64,000 bases of DNA. It comes from an uncultured Anaerolineae bacterium. Lineage in GTDB: Bacteria > Chloroflexota > Anaerolineae > J036 > Brachytrichaceae. The position numbers were made by a program, and so were the translations under genes. Of the stretch, positions 50,675 through 59,365 are shown in pieces (position 1 is the stretch's first letter; the number at the start of each line of letters is the position of its first letter). The stretch covers positions 62,001-126,000 of the forward strand of contig CALIMH010000006.1 of the NCBI GenBank assembly GCA_938028725.1, given 5' to 3'. A model generated the notes under the pieces. It was not told the DNA's origin. It made no database searches and saw only the letters and a list, made by a program, of their open reading frames with translations.

Positions 50675-51700
50675 TCAAAACTGGTTGAACACGATGCGCG
50701 GCGCTTTGTTGCGGCCGTGCTCCACGTCTTCAAATGCCTCGTTCACTTTGTCCAGCGGGCGCGTTTCGTAGAGCACGCGCGTCTTGCCGGCTGCATGGAT
50801 TGCGAAGGTCTCCGCCAGGTCCAAACGGGTGCCAACAATAGAGCCGATGATGCGGATGCCATTGAGCACCGTCTCAAAGATCGGGAGCTGCATGTAGTTA
50901 TCAGCAGGGAGTGCCACAAAGACCAGGCGGCCATTGCGCGCAAGCGAGCGAAAAGCCTGCTCAAATGCCTTCGGCGATACAGCGACACAAATCGCAGCAT
51001 CAGCGCCGCCCAACTTCTTCAGCTCTTCAATTGGGTCCTGCTTCTTCGCGTTGATGGTGTAGTCGGCCCCCAGCTCTCTGGCGACATCCAGCTTTTCGTC
51101 GAGCAGGTCAACCGCAGCGACTGTGGCGCCAGCAACCTTTGCATACTGCAGTGCGAGGTGGCCAAGCCCACCGACACCGAAGATAGCCACCAATTCCGAG
51201 GGGCGCGCGCCAGAGACCTTCACTGCCTTGTAGGTCGTGACGCCTGCGCAGGTGAGTGGCGCAGCATCGAGCGGCGATACCCCTTTGGGAACTAGCCCAA
51301 CATACTTGGCGTTGGCCTTTGCATACTCTGCATAGGCACCGTCTATGAAGTAGCCAGTGTTAAGTTGGCGCTCGCAGAGCGTCTCCCATCCTGAAACGCA
51401 GTACTTGCACTCGCCGCATGCATAGCCCAACCACGGTATTGCCACTCGGTCACCCTCTTTCACGTTCTTGACGCCAGCACCGACACTTTCTACAATGCCC
51501 ACACCTTCGTGGCCAGGAATAAAGGGCAACTTGGGCTTCACCGGCCAGTCGCCGTGAGCAGCGTGAATGTCAGTGTGACAAAGGCCTGAGGCCTCTATCT
51601 TGACCACAATCTCGCCAGGTCCAGGTTCAGGCTTGGGCACTTCCTCGATGCTTAGCGGCTTTGTGAAATCGTGAACAACAGCAGCTTTCATTGTCTTCAT
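50675..51700 (-). CDS. Zinc-dependent alcohol dehydrogenase (AdhP/AdhT-like)
   Basis: Medium-chain NAD-dependent dehydrogenase of 341 residues that interconverts primary alcohols and aldehydes. Catalytic zinc ligands lie in SGLCHTDIHAAHGDW and PGHEGVGIV; the structural zinc motif is present as CGECKYCVSGWETLC. The nucleotide fold has FGVGGLGHLALQYAKVAG. The start ATG at 51700 (MKTMKAAVVHDF) follows AGGAGGT by 7 nt; a longer open frame reaches 51763 without similarity. A good promoter lies upstream. It is the only gene of its kind in the window and stands alone, bounded by the palindrome. Confidence 0.95.
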   Translation of the reverse strand: MKTMKAAVVHDFTKPLSIEEVPKPEPGPGEIVVKIEASGLCHTDIHAAHGDWPVKPKLPFIPGHEGVGIVESVGAGVKNVKEGDRVAIPWLGYACGECKYCVSGWETLCERQLNTGYFIDGAYAEYAKANAKYVGLVPKGVSPLDAAPLTCAGVTTYKAVKVSGARPSELVAIFGVGGLGHLALQYAKVAGATVAAVDLLDEKLDVARELGADYTINAKKQDPIEELKKLGGADAAICVAVSPKAFEQAFRSLARNGRLVFVALPADNYMQLPIFETVLNGIRIIGSIVGTRLDLAETFAIHAAGKTRVLYETRPLDKVNEAFEDVEHGRNKAPRIVFNQF

Positions 51701-51761
51701 AGCTGTACCTCCTGGGACTTTGCAAGTGAAAAGCCTGCAAAGCGACGTTGATGTAACGCCC

Positions 51762-51789
51762 ACTTTAGCGCAAGATGAGTTTTTGTCAA
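51762..51789 (-). promoter_or_regulatory. Sigma-70 promoter of the alcohol dehydrogenase gene
   Basis: TTGACA on the minus strand (51789-51784), a 16-bp spacer and TAAAGT (51767-51762). The leader is about 55 nt with an AGGAGG site. Confidence 0.7.
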
Positions 51790-51888
51790 GCCAATCGTTT
51801 TGTTAGTATCGGTCGTAAGTATTGGTCTTAAGAAGGCGCCGCTTGCGTGGTCACTGAGGCCATGACTTTGCCGAAGGCAGGCGGGCGA

Positions 51889-51894
51889 TACAAT
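51889..51894 (+). promoter_or_regulatory. -10 element of tpiA (leaderless type)
   Basis: TACAAT lies 8 nt before the GTG start at 51903; no Shine-Dalgarno sequence. Confidence 0.55.
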
Positions 51895-51902
51895 GCGGGC
51901 TA

Positions 51903-52676
51903 GTGTTTCTCTTCGGCGCCAACTTAAAAATGCATCAGACGCCCCAGCAGACGCGCGCCTACATGCGCGCGTTGCGGAAGGAGGTGTCCGCGTTCACTGA
52001 TGATGTGACGCTCTGGCTTGCTCCACCGTTTACCTCGTTGCAGGCGGCTGTGGAGGAGTCTGATCCGCGCTGGTGGATCGGCGCGCAAAATATCCACTTC
52101 GCTGACGCGGGCGCCTACACCGGTGAAGTCAGCGCTGCAATGGTGAAAGCGTGTGGGGCGCGGTTTGTGATGGTAGGTCATGCCGAGCGCCGCTCACTTT
52201 TTGGGGAAAGTGAGGAGATGGTCAACCAAAAGGTGCTGAGTGCGCTGCGTCATGGCCTTGGCGTGATGGTGTGCGTGGGCGAGCCGTTGGTGGTGAAGCA
52301 GGCTGATGCAGGGCCGGAATATGTTGCCCAGCAGCTAAAGCGCGACTTAGCCGGTGTCTCCGACGTGAGCCAAGTGTGGGTGCTCTATGAGCCAATCTGG
52401 GCGGTGGGGGCGGGCGGTGTTGCTGCCGACCCAACCTACGTTGCGCAGATGTTCGCACATGTGCGCGAGGTGTTGCTCGCTCGCTTCGGCCGAGACGGCG
52501 AGGCCGTCCGGATTCTATACGGCGGCAGCGTGGATGAGAGCAACTGCGCAGCTTACGCCTGTTTGCCGCATGGCGCGGGTATAGGGGTGGGAAGGGCGGG
52601 CCTGGACCCCGCCCAATTCACCCGGGTGCTTCGGGCTGCTTGGCAAGCGCGACAACAGCTGTCAACAGCTCGCTAG
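51903..52676 (+). CDS. tpiA: Triosephosphate isomerase
   Basis: Glycolytic enzyme of 257 residues. FGANLKMH carries the catalytic Asn and Lys, VMVGHAERRSLFGE the catalytic His, VLYEPIWAVGAGGVA the catalytic Glu and loop 6, and ILYGGSVDESN the phosphate-binding end. The start is a GTG only 8 nt after a TACAAT box. The last residues differ from the usual ASL-type ending but the barrel is complete. The stop shares CTAG with the convergent gene downstream. Confidence 0.96.
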   Translation: MFLFGANLKMHQTPQQTRAYMRALRKEVSAFTDDVTLWLAPPFTSLQAAVEESDPRWWIGAQNIHFADAGAYTGEVSAAMVKACGARFVMVGHAERRSLFGESEEMVNQKVLSALRHGLGVMVCVGEPLVVKQADAGPEYVAQQLKRDLAGVSDVSQVWVLYEPIWAVGAGGVAADPTYVAQMFAHVREVLLARFGRDGEAVRILYGGSVDESNCAAYACLPHGAGIGVGRAGLDPAQFTRVLRAAWQARQQLSTAR

Positions 52677-53053
52677 AAGTTGTTGCCATACGCGGTGCTG
52701 TAGGCGCGAAAGCCAAATAGCGCGTTGAGCAGCAGCACAGCGCTGTAGAGCAACACCGCGCCACGGTCGTCACGCCCGCGTGTGTAGGCAAACACAGCCG
52801 GCACTGCCAACACCACCAACACCCCATAGAGGTAGTGCACAGCGCGCACCGTGACCCCAAGCCCCTGGGTCACCAGTGCCAACCCAACCACAGCTTGCAC
52901 CAATCCGAGCACGGGACTGAGCGCTACTGCGCCGAAGAAGTTGCCGTCCATGCTTTCACCGCGGAAGTACTTGAGCATGCCCCACGCGCCGAGGATGACG
53001 TTGAAGAGCATCACGGCGGTAGCTAAGTTGGCGTGGACTTGTGTCAAACCCAA
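52673..53053 (-). CDS. Small four-helix membrane protein of unknown function
   Basis: Membrane protein of 126 residues with four predicted helices: ANLATAVMLFNVILGAWGML, FGAVALSPVLGLVQAVVGLA, VHYLYGVLVVLAVPAVFAY and AVLLYSAVLLLNALFGFRAY. I do not recognise a named family. It starts at a TTG, which is decided by AGGAGGT 8 nt upstream, and lies 12 bp after rimO on the same strand, so they form an operon. The stop codon overlaps the tpiA stop by sharing CTAG. Confidence 0.75.
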   Translation of the reverse strand: MGLTQVHANLATAVMLFNVILGAWGMLKYFRGESMDGNFFGAVALSPVLGLVQAVVGLALVTQGLGVTVRAVHYLYGVLVVLAVPAVFAYTRGRDDRGAVLLYSAVLLLNALFGFRAYSTAYGNNF

Positions 53054-53065
53054 GGCGATGACCTC

Positions 53066-54439
53066 CTATGCAGCTATTGCTGGCGCGCCAAGCGGCTCGG
53101 CGATCAGGTCGTATTCCATCGCGCCCGTCACCCGGACTGGCAGCATCTCGCCGATGGGGATGCACCCGCGTAGGAGCACCAACCCGTCCACCTCTGGAGC
53201 GTCGCGGTAGGTGCGTCCGATGCTGATGTTTCCGCTGGCGTCGGTGCCCTCGATCAGGGCGGTGAGCGTTTTGCCAATGAAGGCTTGGTTCTTGCGCAGT
53301 GAGATGCGCTGCTGCAGCTCCATCAGCGCGTTGCGACGCGCCTCGGCTACCTCGCGCGGTACTTGATGGGGCATGTGGCCGCTAGCTGTCTGGGCCTCGA
53401 ACGAGTAGGTGAACACACCTACGCGGTCAAACTGCATCTCCTCCACAAAACGCAGCAGCGCCTCAAACTCAGCGTCGGTTTCACCGGGGAATCCAACGAT
53501 GAAGGTTGTGCGAATGGCCAGCTCCGGCATCGCAGTGCGCATCTTTTCAAACGTTCGATACACCCATTCCATATTGCTAGGGCGACGCATGCGGCGCAGG
53601 GTGGCAGGGTGGGCATGTTGCAGGGGGATGTCGAGATACTTCACCACTTTGTCGTTGGTAGCCATGACCTCGATCAAGCGGTCGCTAACTGCTCCGGGGT
53701 AGGCATACATCAGCCGCAGCCAATCCAGCGATGGTGCAACCCGGATGATGTCGGTGACGAGTTGGGCCAAGCCATCGCGCAGGCCAAGGTCGCTGCCGTA
53801 ATCGGTGAGGTCTTGCGCGATCAGGATCAGCTCGCGCACGCCTTGCTCAGCCAGGCGCTGCGCCTCTGCGAGCACAAGCTCGGGCGGGCGAGATTTGAGC
53901 GTGCCTTTGATGATAGGGATGGTGCAAAATGCGCATGGGCGCCGACAGCCGTCGGAAATTTTGAGGTAGGCGCTGGCACCTTGCACTGCAACGCGCTGTG
54001 CGCCGCGCTCGTCCTCGCCAACCGTGTCGGCCTCTGTGGGCAGGTGATACAACGGTGAGGGGTGAGGAGCCCCCTTACGGCTAGCTCGCACGCGCTCGAT
54101 GAACTCCACGATGTCCATCCAGCGTCGCGTTCCGATCACGCCATCTAGGCCTGGCACGGCATCGGCCAAGCGTGGCCCCCACAACTGTGAGAGGCAGCCT
54201 GCTGCAATCAACACTTGATGCTTCCGTTTGCGCGCGGCCAGTTCGCGCAGATAGCGCAAGCTCTCCTCACGCGCTGGGCCGATGAAACCACAGGTGTTCA
54301 CGATGAGCACGTCGGCTTGGTTTGTTTTCTCGGTGCTGTGGTAGCCCGCTTCATCTAGCAACTGGGCCATGCTGGAGGAGTCCACATCGTTCTTGGCACA
54401 GCCGAGCGTGAGCAGGTGGTAGGTCAACCGCTTGGTCAA
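53066..54439 (-). CDS. rimO: Ribosomal protein S12 methylthiotransferase RimO
   Basis: Radical-SAM enzyme of about 457 residues that methylthiolates an Asp of ribosomal protein S12. The N-terminal UPF0004 domain has TLGCAKNDVDSSSMAQLL and NTCGFIGPAREESL; the radical-SAM motif is CRRPCAFCTIP; the C-terminal TRAM domain follows LTALIEGTDASG. The start is probably the TTG at 54439 (MTKRLTYHLLTLG), 8 nt after AGGAGG; the GTG at 54448 lies too close to that site. A candidate promoter lies at 54495-54522. Confidence 0.93.
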   Translation of the reverse strand: MTKRLTYHLLTLGCAKNDVDSSSMAQLLDEAGYHSTEKTNQADVLIVNTCGFIGPAREESLRYLRELAARKRKHQVLIAAGCLSQLWGPRLADAVPGLDGVIGTRRWMDIVEFIERVRASRKGAPHPSPLYHLPTEADTVGEDERGAQRVAVQGASAYLKISDGCRRPCAFCTIPIIKGTLKSRPPELVLAEAQRLAEQGVRELILIAQDLTDYGSDLGLRDGLAQLVTDIIRVAPSLDWLRLMYAYPGAVSDRLIEVMATNDKVVKYLDIPLQHAHPATLRRMRRPSNMEWVYRTFEKMRTAMPELAIRTTFIVGFPGETDAEFEALLRFVEEMQFDRVGVFTYSFEAQTASGHMPHQVPREVAEARRNALMELQQRISLRKNQAFIGKTLTALIEGTDASGNISIGRTYRDAPEVDGLVLLRGCIPIGEMLPVRVTGAMEYDLIAEPLGAPAIAA

Positions 54440-54494
54440 CTGTTCCACCTCCTTGCTGCCGTGCCGGTCACCTCAGCAATCATGACGGATGGAA

Positions 54495-54522
54495 ATTGTA
54501 CGGTTCGTTGCTGCAGCGTCAG
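54495..54522 (-). promoter_or_regulatory. Promoter of the rimO operon
   Basis: CTGACG (minus strand, 54522-54517), a 16-bp spacer and TACAAT (54500-54495), about 55 nt before rimO. Confidence 0.5.
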
Positions 54523-54575
54523 GGAGGTGAGGCCCAGCTCAGCAGGCCTTCAGGCCTGGCAAGGTGGGCTGCACG

Positions 54576-55709
54576 TCACAACCGCCCTCGGTAGCCCAGC
54601 GCCTTGGCCTGACGCTTCGGGGAGGCTGCGAGCCGTTCGTCTCCCGCTAGCTTCTCTTGCATCAGCTCATCAAGCGCGCGGACCTCCTCGTTGTGGATCA
54701 CGCTTTCCTCGTGTGCGGCGCTCATGGCAAACGGGTAGCCACCGCCTAGCCTGACGTGGCGCTGCAAGATCGCACAAAGCTGGGCCATCTGCTCTGCACT
54801 AGAGCACCATTCGGGGAACTCCAGCCGTGCGATCACTGCGCTGTTGCCAGTCCCCTTGCCGAAGTTGGCATAACACACACACAGATGTTCCCCATCGTGA
54901 AGGCTGACGTGGGAGCGCATGATCCCTGTGCGGTGAGCGGGTTTCAGCACATCTCGTAGTAACACGTGATCAGGCACGTATCGAAGAGCATTGTGTGCCG
55001 ATGGCTGAGATGCAGCGCACAGGGCGGCCAGTGATGTAGATTTTGGCCTGTCCACATAGTTGCAAAGGATAGCGTGGGTTCGTTGCGACGTTTTCAGCAG
55101 ATCAACGAGCGGCGGAGGCATTTGCTTGCCACCTGTGTTTGTGGGGTCGAGCAATTCAGCCGCCGGCAATAGCATGCCATCAACCAAGAGCACCACCTGA
55201 CCCTTATCTCTTGTGGCTTCCTCGCAAGCATACTTCAGGAGCTTCATCTCCAAACAGTAGCGCTGGTAGTTAATCGCTCGCATTGCTGAGCTTTGTTGAC
55301 GCAGCTCTTCCTCGAAAATGAGCTGTGTCCGGCGTTTCGTTGAAATGTGGACAGAGCGCTCAGAGTAATGGAGGCTGATGCTCACGGCTTGCACAAGACC
55401 ATAGAAGACTGGCTTGTGGCGATCCGGATATACCTGTGAGCCATCCACCGCGATGAGCACATATCGCTCGGGCTCTTCGTTGAGGGAGAATTTCGATTGC
55501 TCGAAGGGGGATTCGTTGCCAAATGCGGTGAGGTCAAGCCGCTGGTGAGATGTGCCCTGCGCTGCCCGGAAGCGGTCCTGGAATCGGTGGGCGTCATCGA
55601 AAGGGCGGCGCAGGTGTGTCAAATGGGCCGCGTAGTCTTCTCGCTGGTTGCTGAGGCGGCTCGCCTGTTGCTCAAGCGATTGAAGGACGCTATCGTAATC
55701 AATTGGCAT
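54576..55709 (-). CDS. NurA-domain nuclease
   Basis: Protein of 377 residues with the NurA fold, a 5'-3' nuclease that works with the HerA translocase in DNA end processing. The metal-site segment VLIAVDGSQVYPDRH and LVDGMLLPAAELL are the clearest signs; ILCNYVDRPKSTSL and LGGGYPFAMSAAHEESVI are further conserved parts. No herA gene is beside it, unlike the usual archaeal pair. TACAAA on the minus strand (55723-55718) is 8 nt before the ATG. Confidence 0.83.
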   Translation of the reverse strand: MPIDYDSVLQSLEQQASRLSNQREDYAAHLTHLRRPFDDAHRFQDRFRAAQGTSHQRLDLTAFGNESPFEQSKFSLNEEPERYVLIAVDGSQVYPDRHKPVFYGLVQAVSISLHYSERSVHISTKRRTQLIFEEELRQQSSAMRAINYQRYCLEMKLLKYACEEATRDKGQVVLLVDGMLLPAAELLDPTNTGGKQMPPPLVDLLKTSQRTHAILCNYVDRPKSTSLAALCAASQPSAHNALRYVPDHVLLRDVLKPAHRTGIMRSHVSLHDGEHLCVCYANFGKGTGNSAVIARLEFPEWCSSAEQMAQLCAILQRHVRLGGGYPFAMSAAHEESVIHNEEVRALDELMQEKLAGDERLAASPKRQAKALGYRGRL

Positions 55710-55748
55710 TGTTGAAGTTTGTACTCGACTCGCTGAGAAACTGCTGAG

Positions 55749-56315
55749 CTAGATCAGAGCGAGGAAATTAGCAAGGATTTGCTTGCCGCCTTGGGTCAGA
55801 ATGCTCTCCGGATGAAACTGCAAGCCGAATGTGGGATGCTGACGATGGCGTAGCCCCATTACTTCGCCCTCTTTGGTGAAGGCAGTGACCTCCAACACGG
55901 CAGGCAATGGCTCAGCGACGATGAGTGAGTGGTAACGGGTGGCCTCGAAGGGATTGGGCAATCCGCGGAACAGGTCACGTCCATTGTGGTGGATCAGAGA
56001 GGTCTTACCGTGCATCAAGCGGGGGGCGCGCGTCACGCAGCCGCCGAATACATGGCCGATGCACTGTTGGCCCAAGCACACGCCGAGGATGGGCACCTTG
56101 CCGCTGAAATGTCGTATCACATCGTTGCTGATGCCGCTGTCCTTGTCAGGGGAACCTGGGCCAGGTGAAATGACGAATGCCCGCGGCTGCATCTGCTGCA
56201 ACTCAGCGATGCTGATTTGGTCGTTGCGAAACACGCGCAGTTCGGCGCCTAGCTCGCCGAGATACTGCACCAAGTTGTAGGTGAACGAGTCGTAGTTGTC
56301 AATGACCACTATCAT
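55749..56315 (-). CDS. trpG: Anthranilate synthase component II (glutamine amidotransferase)
   Basis: Amidotransferase of 188 residues supplying ammonia to TrpE. The nucleophile is in [15 protein letters not shown], the His and Glu of the triad in [11 protein letters not shown], and [22 protein letters not shown] is the standard start. GAGGA lies before the ATG. It follows trpE by 15 bp and is under the same T-box. Confidence 0.96.
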   Translation of the reverse strand: MIVVIDNYDSFTYNLVQYLGELGAELRVFRNDQISIAELQQMQPRAFVISPGPGSPDKDSGISNDVIRHFSGKVPILGVCLGQQCIGHVFGGCVTRAPRLMHGKTSLIHHNGRDLFRGLPNPFEATRYHSLIVAEPLPAVLEVTAFTKEGEVMGLRHRQHPTFGLQFHPESILTQGGKQILANFLALI

Positions 56316-56330
56316 CGAGTTTCCTCACTG

Positions 56331-57851
56331 TCACATGCTCTCCGCCTCATCAATGGCGACCATGAGCGCGCGTGCTTTGTTGTGTGTCTCGTGAAACTCG
56401 TTGGTGGGATCACTATCGGCGACGATGCCCGCGCCTGCCTGCACGTAGCACGTGTCGTTGCGCATCACAATGGTGCGAATGGTGATGCAGGTGTCCATTT
56501 GGCCGCCGAAGGAGAAGTAGCCTACGCAGCCGCCGTAAATGCCGCGGCGTTCGCCCTCCAGCTCCTCGATGATCTCCATCGCGCGCACTTTGGGGGCCCC
56601 GGTCAGCGTGCCGGCGGGAAAGGTGGCGCGTAGCACATCGGTCGCCGTGATGCCATTGCGCGCCTCACCCTCTATCAAGCTGACGAGGTGCATCACGTGC
56701 GAGTAGCGCTCAACCACCATCAGCTCTGGCACGCGGACGCTGCCGTAGCGCGCGATGCGCCCAATGTCGTTGCGTCCCAAGTCCACCAGCATCACATGCT
56801 CGGCGCGCTCCTTGGGGTCTGAGAGTAGGTCCTGCATCAGCGCCGCGTCTTCGTGCTCGGTAAGGCCGCGCCGGCGTGTGCCTGCGATTGGTCGCACGCT
56901 GGCAATGCCGTTGTCGAAGCGCGCGTGCATTTCTGGGGAGGCTCCAATCAGCCTGAGATTTTCCTCCAGCAGGCCATCAAAGTTGAAATAAAACATCCAG
57001 GGTGAAGGGTTCAACATGCGCAGGGCGCGGTAAATGCTGAATGGATGAGCGGTGGTACGGCGTTCGATGCGCCGTGAAAGCACAACCTGGAAGATGTCGC
57101 CGGCTTTGATGTGCTCTTTGGCTGCGCGCACCATTGCCTCATACTCTGCCTGGGTTTTGTTAGCCCGCGGCGGTGTGCATACGCCGCACGGATCGGGTGA
57201 CAACTCCGCCAACGAGTTGCCAAGTCGCGCGTGGATGGTCTTGATGCGTGCTAGCGCTTCCTCATACGCATCCGCCACGCTTGTGTCACCGTCGAGGTAG
57301 GCGTTAGCGATGATCAGCAAGCGGTGGCGCGCATGATCGAAGGCGACGAGGGTGTCTGTGAGTAAGTAGGCCGCCTCCGGCAACTGGAAAGGGTCGCAAG
57401 CGGTGTTCGGCAACCGCTCGAATTGTCGGACGGCGTCATAAGCCAAGTAGCCCACCAAACCGCCGCAGAAGCGCGGCAACTGCGGCAACCGCACCAGCCG
57501 GTAACGATCCAGCTCGCGCTGCAGATGGGCCAACACATCTCCGTTGGCCTCTACCGCCGCCAGCTCGCGTTGAAGCAGGCCCTGGGGTGAGAGACGATGT
57601 CGCCACAGCTGTCCCTCGCGCCACACCAGCGCTTCGCGCAGATGCACGCCGAGGAAGGAGTAGCGCGCCACGCGCTCCCCGCCCTCCACGCTCTCTAACA
57701 AGAAAGCGGGCCTGTGATTGGCTAGCTTCAGGAATAGCGAAGCGGGCGTGTCAAGGTCAGAGGGCAGTTCGGCATAGATGGGCACGAGGTTGCCCTGTGC
57801 GCTGAGCATGCGCACCTCATCGAACGTGGGTTTGATCGTGAGCCTTCCCAT
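56331..57851 (-). CDS. trpE: Anthranilate synthase component I
   Basis: Chorismate-using subunit of 506 residues. The N-terminal half includes the tryptophan-binding region LFLKLANHRPAFLLESVEGG. The catalytic half has IKAGDIFQVVLSRR, SPEMHARFDNG, RPIAGTRRRG, LVDLGRNDIGRIA, SHVMHLVS, FPAGTLTGAPKVRAMEIIEELE and YGGCVGYFSFGG. I start it at the ATG at 57851 (MGRLTIKPTFDEV), because the frame upstream begins with a TTG inside the terminator tail of the T-box leader. The LESVEGG motif predicts feedback inhibition by tryptophan as well as T-box control. Confidence 0.95.
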   Translation of the reverse strand: MGRLTIKPTFDEVRMLSAQGNLVPIYAELPSDLDTPASLFLKLANHRPAFLLESVEGGERVARYSFLGVHLREALVWREGQLWRHRLSPQGLLQRELAAVEANGDVLAHLQRELDRYRLVRLPQLPRFCGGLVGYLAYDAVRQFERLPNTACDPFQLPEAAYLLTDTLVAFDHARHRLLIIANAYLDGDTSVADAYEEALARIKTIHARLGNSLAELSPDPCGVCTPPRANKTQAEYEAMVRAAKEHIKAGDIFQVVLSRRIERRTTAHPFSIYRALRMLNPSPWMFYFNFDGLLEENLRLIGASPEMHARFDNGIASVRPIAGTRRRGLTEHEDAALMQDLLSDPKERAEHVMLVDLGRNDIGRIARYGSVRVPELMVVERYSHVMHLVSLIEGEARNGITATDVLRATFPAGTLTGAPKVRAMEIIEELEGERRGIYGGCVGYFSFGGQMDTCITIRTIVMRNDTCYVQAGAGIVADSDPTNEFHETHNKARALMVAIDEAESM

Positions 57852-57871
57852 TCCTTCTTCCGTGCTCAAAC

Positions 57872-57905
57872 AAAAAGCGCCTCTCGTCGAGGGACGAGAG
57901 GCGCT
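57872..57905 (-). terminator. Conditional terminator of the trp T-box
   Basis: Perfect 13-bp stem (57876-57888 with 57893-57905, loop of 4) followed on the minus strand by TTTTT. It competes with the antiterminator formed by the T-box motif. Confidence 0.9.
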
Positions 57906-58162
57906 CCACTCGTGGTGCCACCCTACGTTTAGGCGATGAACTGCAGCAGTTCATCACCCCTCAAATCGCGAACCAACATTCGCTCCGCCGTGATAACGGT
58001 GGCGGCTCCGGGTTGCTTACTACGGGCTTGCACCTGATTCAGCTTCCAGCTCGCGAGTCCATTCCGCTGCGCTCCACGTGCGACACTCTCAGCAAAGCGT
58101 GTTCGCTCTCTGTCCGCTTCTGCACCAGCGTACTCGTCTCGGTCATCGCTTTTAACTTGTGC
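57872..58162 (-). promoter_or_regulatory. Tryptophan T-box riboswitch upstream of trpEG
   Basis: A leader of about 290 nt on the minus strand contains all T-box hallmarks. Stem I begins GACGAGTA (near 58133) and has AGAGAG...GCTGAGAG. The specifier codon TGG lies at 58061-58059 in GAATGGACTC. The T-box motif AGGGTGGCACCA is at 57924-57913. Its TGGC can pair with GCCA at the end of uncharged tRNA-Trp, which carries G73. A perfect 13-bp terminator (57876-57905) with a T-tract follows. Uncharged tRNA-Trp would allow read-through into trpE. Confidence 0.93.
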
Positions 58163-58169
58163 TGCTCGA

Positions 58170-58175
58170 ATTCTA
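58170..58175 (-). promoter_or_regulatory. -10 element of the trpEG T-box leader
   Basis: TAGAAT on the minus strand, about 8 nt before the predicted leader start. Confidence 0.45.
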
Positions 58176-58201
58176 CCGCAATTCCAAAGTTGCTGGCAGG
58201 G

Positions 58202-58207
58202 TATGAT
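58202..58207 (+). promoter_or_regulatory. -10 element of prfB
   Basis: TATGAT ends 11 nt before the prfB ATG at 58219; no Shine-Dalgarno sequence. Confidence 0.5.
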
Positions 58208-58218
58208 CTCAGCACGCT

Positions 58219-59347
58219 ATGTTCGAGTCCATCTCTGAGTTAAAAGACAGGTTGTTGAGTGCTCGGGAGCGCCTCGATAACCTGCGGGGGCGTCTTTGAG
58301 CTGGATGCCAAGGAAGGCCGCCTCCGTGAGATCGAAGCACAATCCGCGCTCCCTTCATTTTGGGAAGACGCCCTGCGTGCGCAGGCGCTGATGCGCGAGA
58401 TGGGGGCGCTCAAGGAGCTGGTGGACGAGCATCAAGCCTTGCGACGGCACCTGGCTGATGCAGAGGCGATGCTCGAGCTAGCGCAAGAGGAAGAGGACGA
58501 GTCGCTGCTTTCGGAAGCTGAAGCTATGGTTGTTGCGCTGGAACGGGAACTGCAAAAGGCGGAAGATGCGCTCATGTTCAGCGGCAAGCACGACCATAGC
58601 AATGCCATTCTCTCCATTCAACCTGGCGCTGGGGGGGTGGATGCCCAAGATTGGGCGGAGATGCTCTACCGCATGTATGTGCGATGGGCTGAGCGACACG
58701 GGTTCGAGGTTAGCGAGGTGGACTACAACCCCGGCGAGGTGGCTGGCATTAAAAACGTGACGCTCCAGATCAACGGCAACCGCGCCTACGGCTATTTGCG
58801 TGGCGAGCGCGGTGTGCATCGGCTGGTGCGCCTGTCGCCCTTCAACGCCGGCAACACTCGTGAGACCTCCTTCGCCCGCGTGGAAGTGTATCCAGACCTG
58901 GGAGAGGAACAGATGGAAATTGAGATCAACCCCAACGACTTGGAGATAGAAACGTTTCGCTCGCAAGGAGCCGGCGGCCAGAACGTCCAAAAGAATGAGA
59001 CCGCTGTGCGCATCCGCCACATCCCTACTGGCATCGTCGTCACATGTCAAGATCAGCGCAGTCAGCTCCAGAATCGGCAGCGGGCGTTGCACATCTTGAA
59101 AGTGCGCTTGCAAGAATTACAGGAGCGCCGCCGAGAAGCGGAATTGCGCGCGTTGAAGGGCGAGCACGTCGAGGCGGAGTTCGGCAACCAAATTCGCAAC
59201 TACGTGCTGCACCCCTACCAATTGGTGAAAGACACGCGCACCGGCGTGGAGACAAGCCGTGTGCAAGATGTGCTCGATGGCGACCTGGATGAGTTCATGC
59301 TGGCGTATTTGCGTTCGCAAATCAGCTTGCCCACCACTTCCCAGTGA
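58219..59347 (+). CDS. prfB: Peptide chain release factor 2 with programmed +1 frameshift
   Basis: RF2 of about 375 residues, which ends translation at UGA and UAA. The gene is read in two frames. The first, from the ATG at 58219, is 26 codons ([20 protein letters not shown]...) ending CGG GGG CGT CTT TGA at 58297-58299. A +1 shift at CTT-T continues with GAG CTG GAT GCC, giving [14 protein letters not shown], which matches the known RF2 sequence. The internal GGGGG acts as the Shine-Dalgarno-like stimulator. The second part has the codon-reading SPF tripeptide ([15 protein letters not shown]) and the GGQ loop ([17 protein letters not shown]). The shift makes RF2 level autoregulated. It is divergent from the trp T-box. 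Confidence 0.95.
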
Positions 59348-59365
59348 GTTGGCGCGAGGTGCACT

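Noticed and set aside
57872..58162. Attenuator with a leader peptide for trpE
   Set aside because: No short open frame with tandem Trp codons was seen, while the T-box hallmarks are complete.
58259..58300. prfB starting at an internal codon near 58259
   Set aside because: The upstream 26-codon frame matches the RF2 N-terminus and the CTTTGA shift site joins the frames, so that internal start is an artefact of the programmed frameshift.
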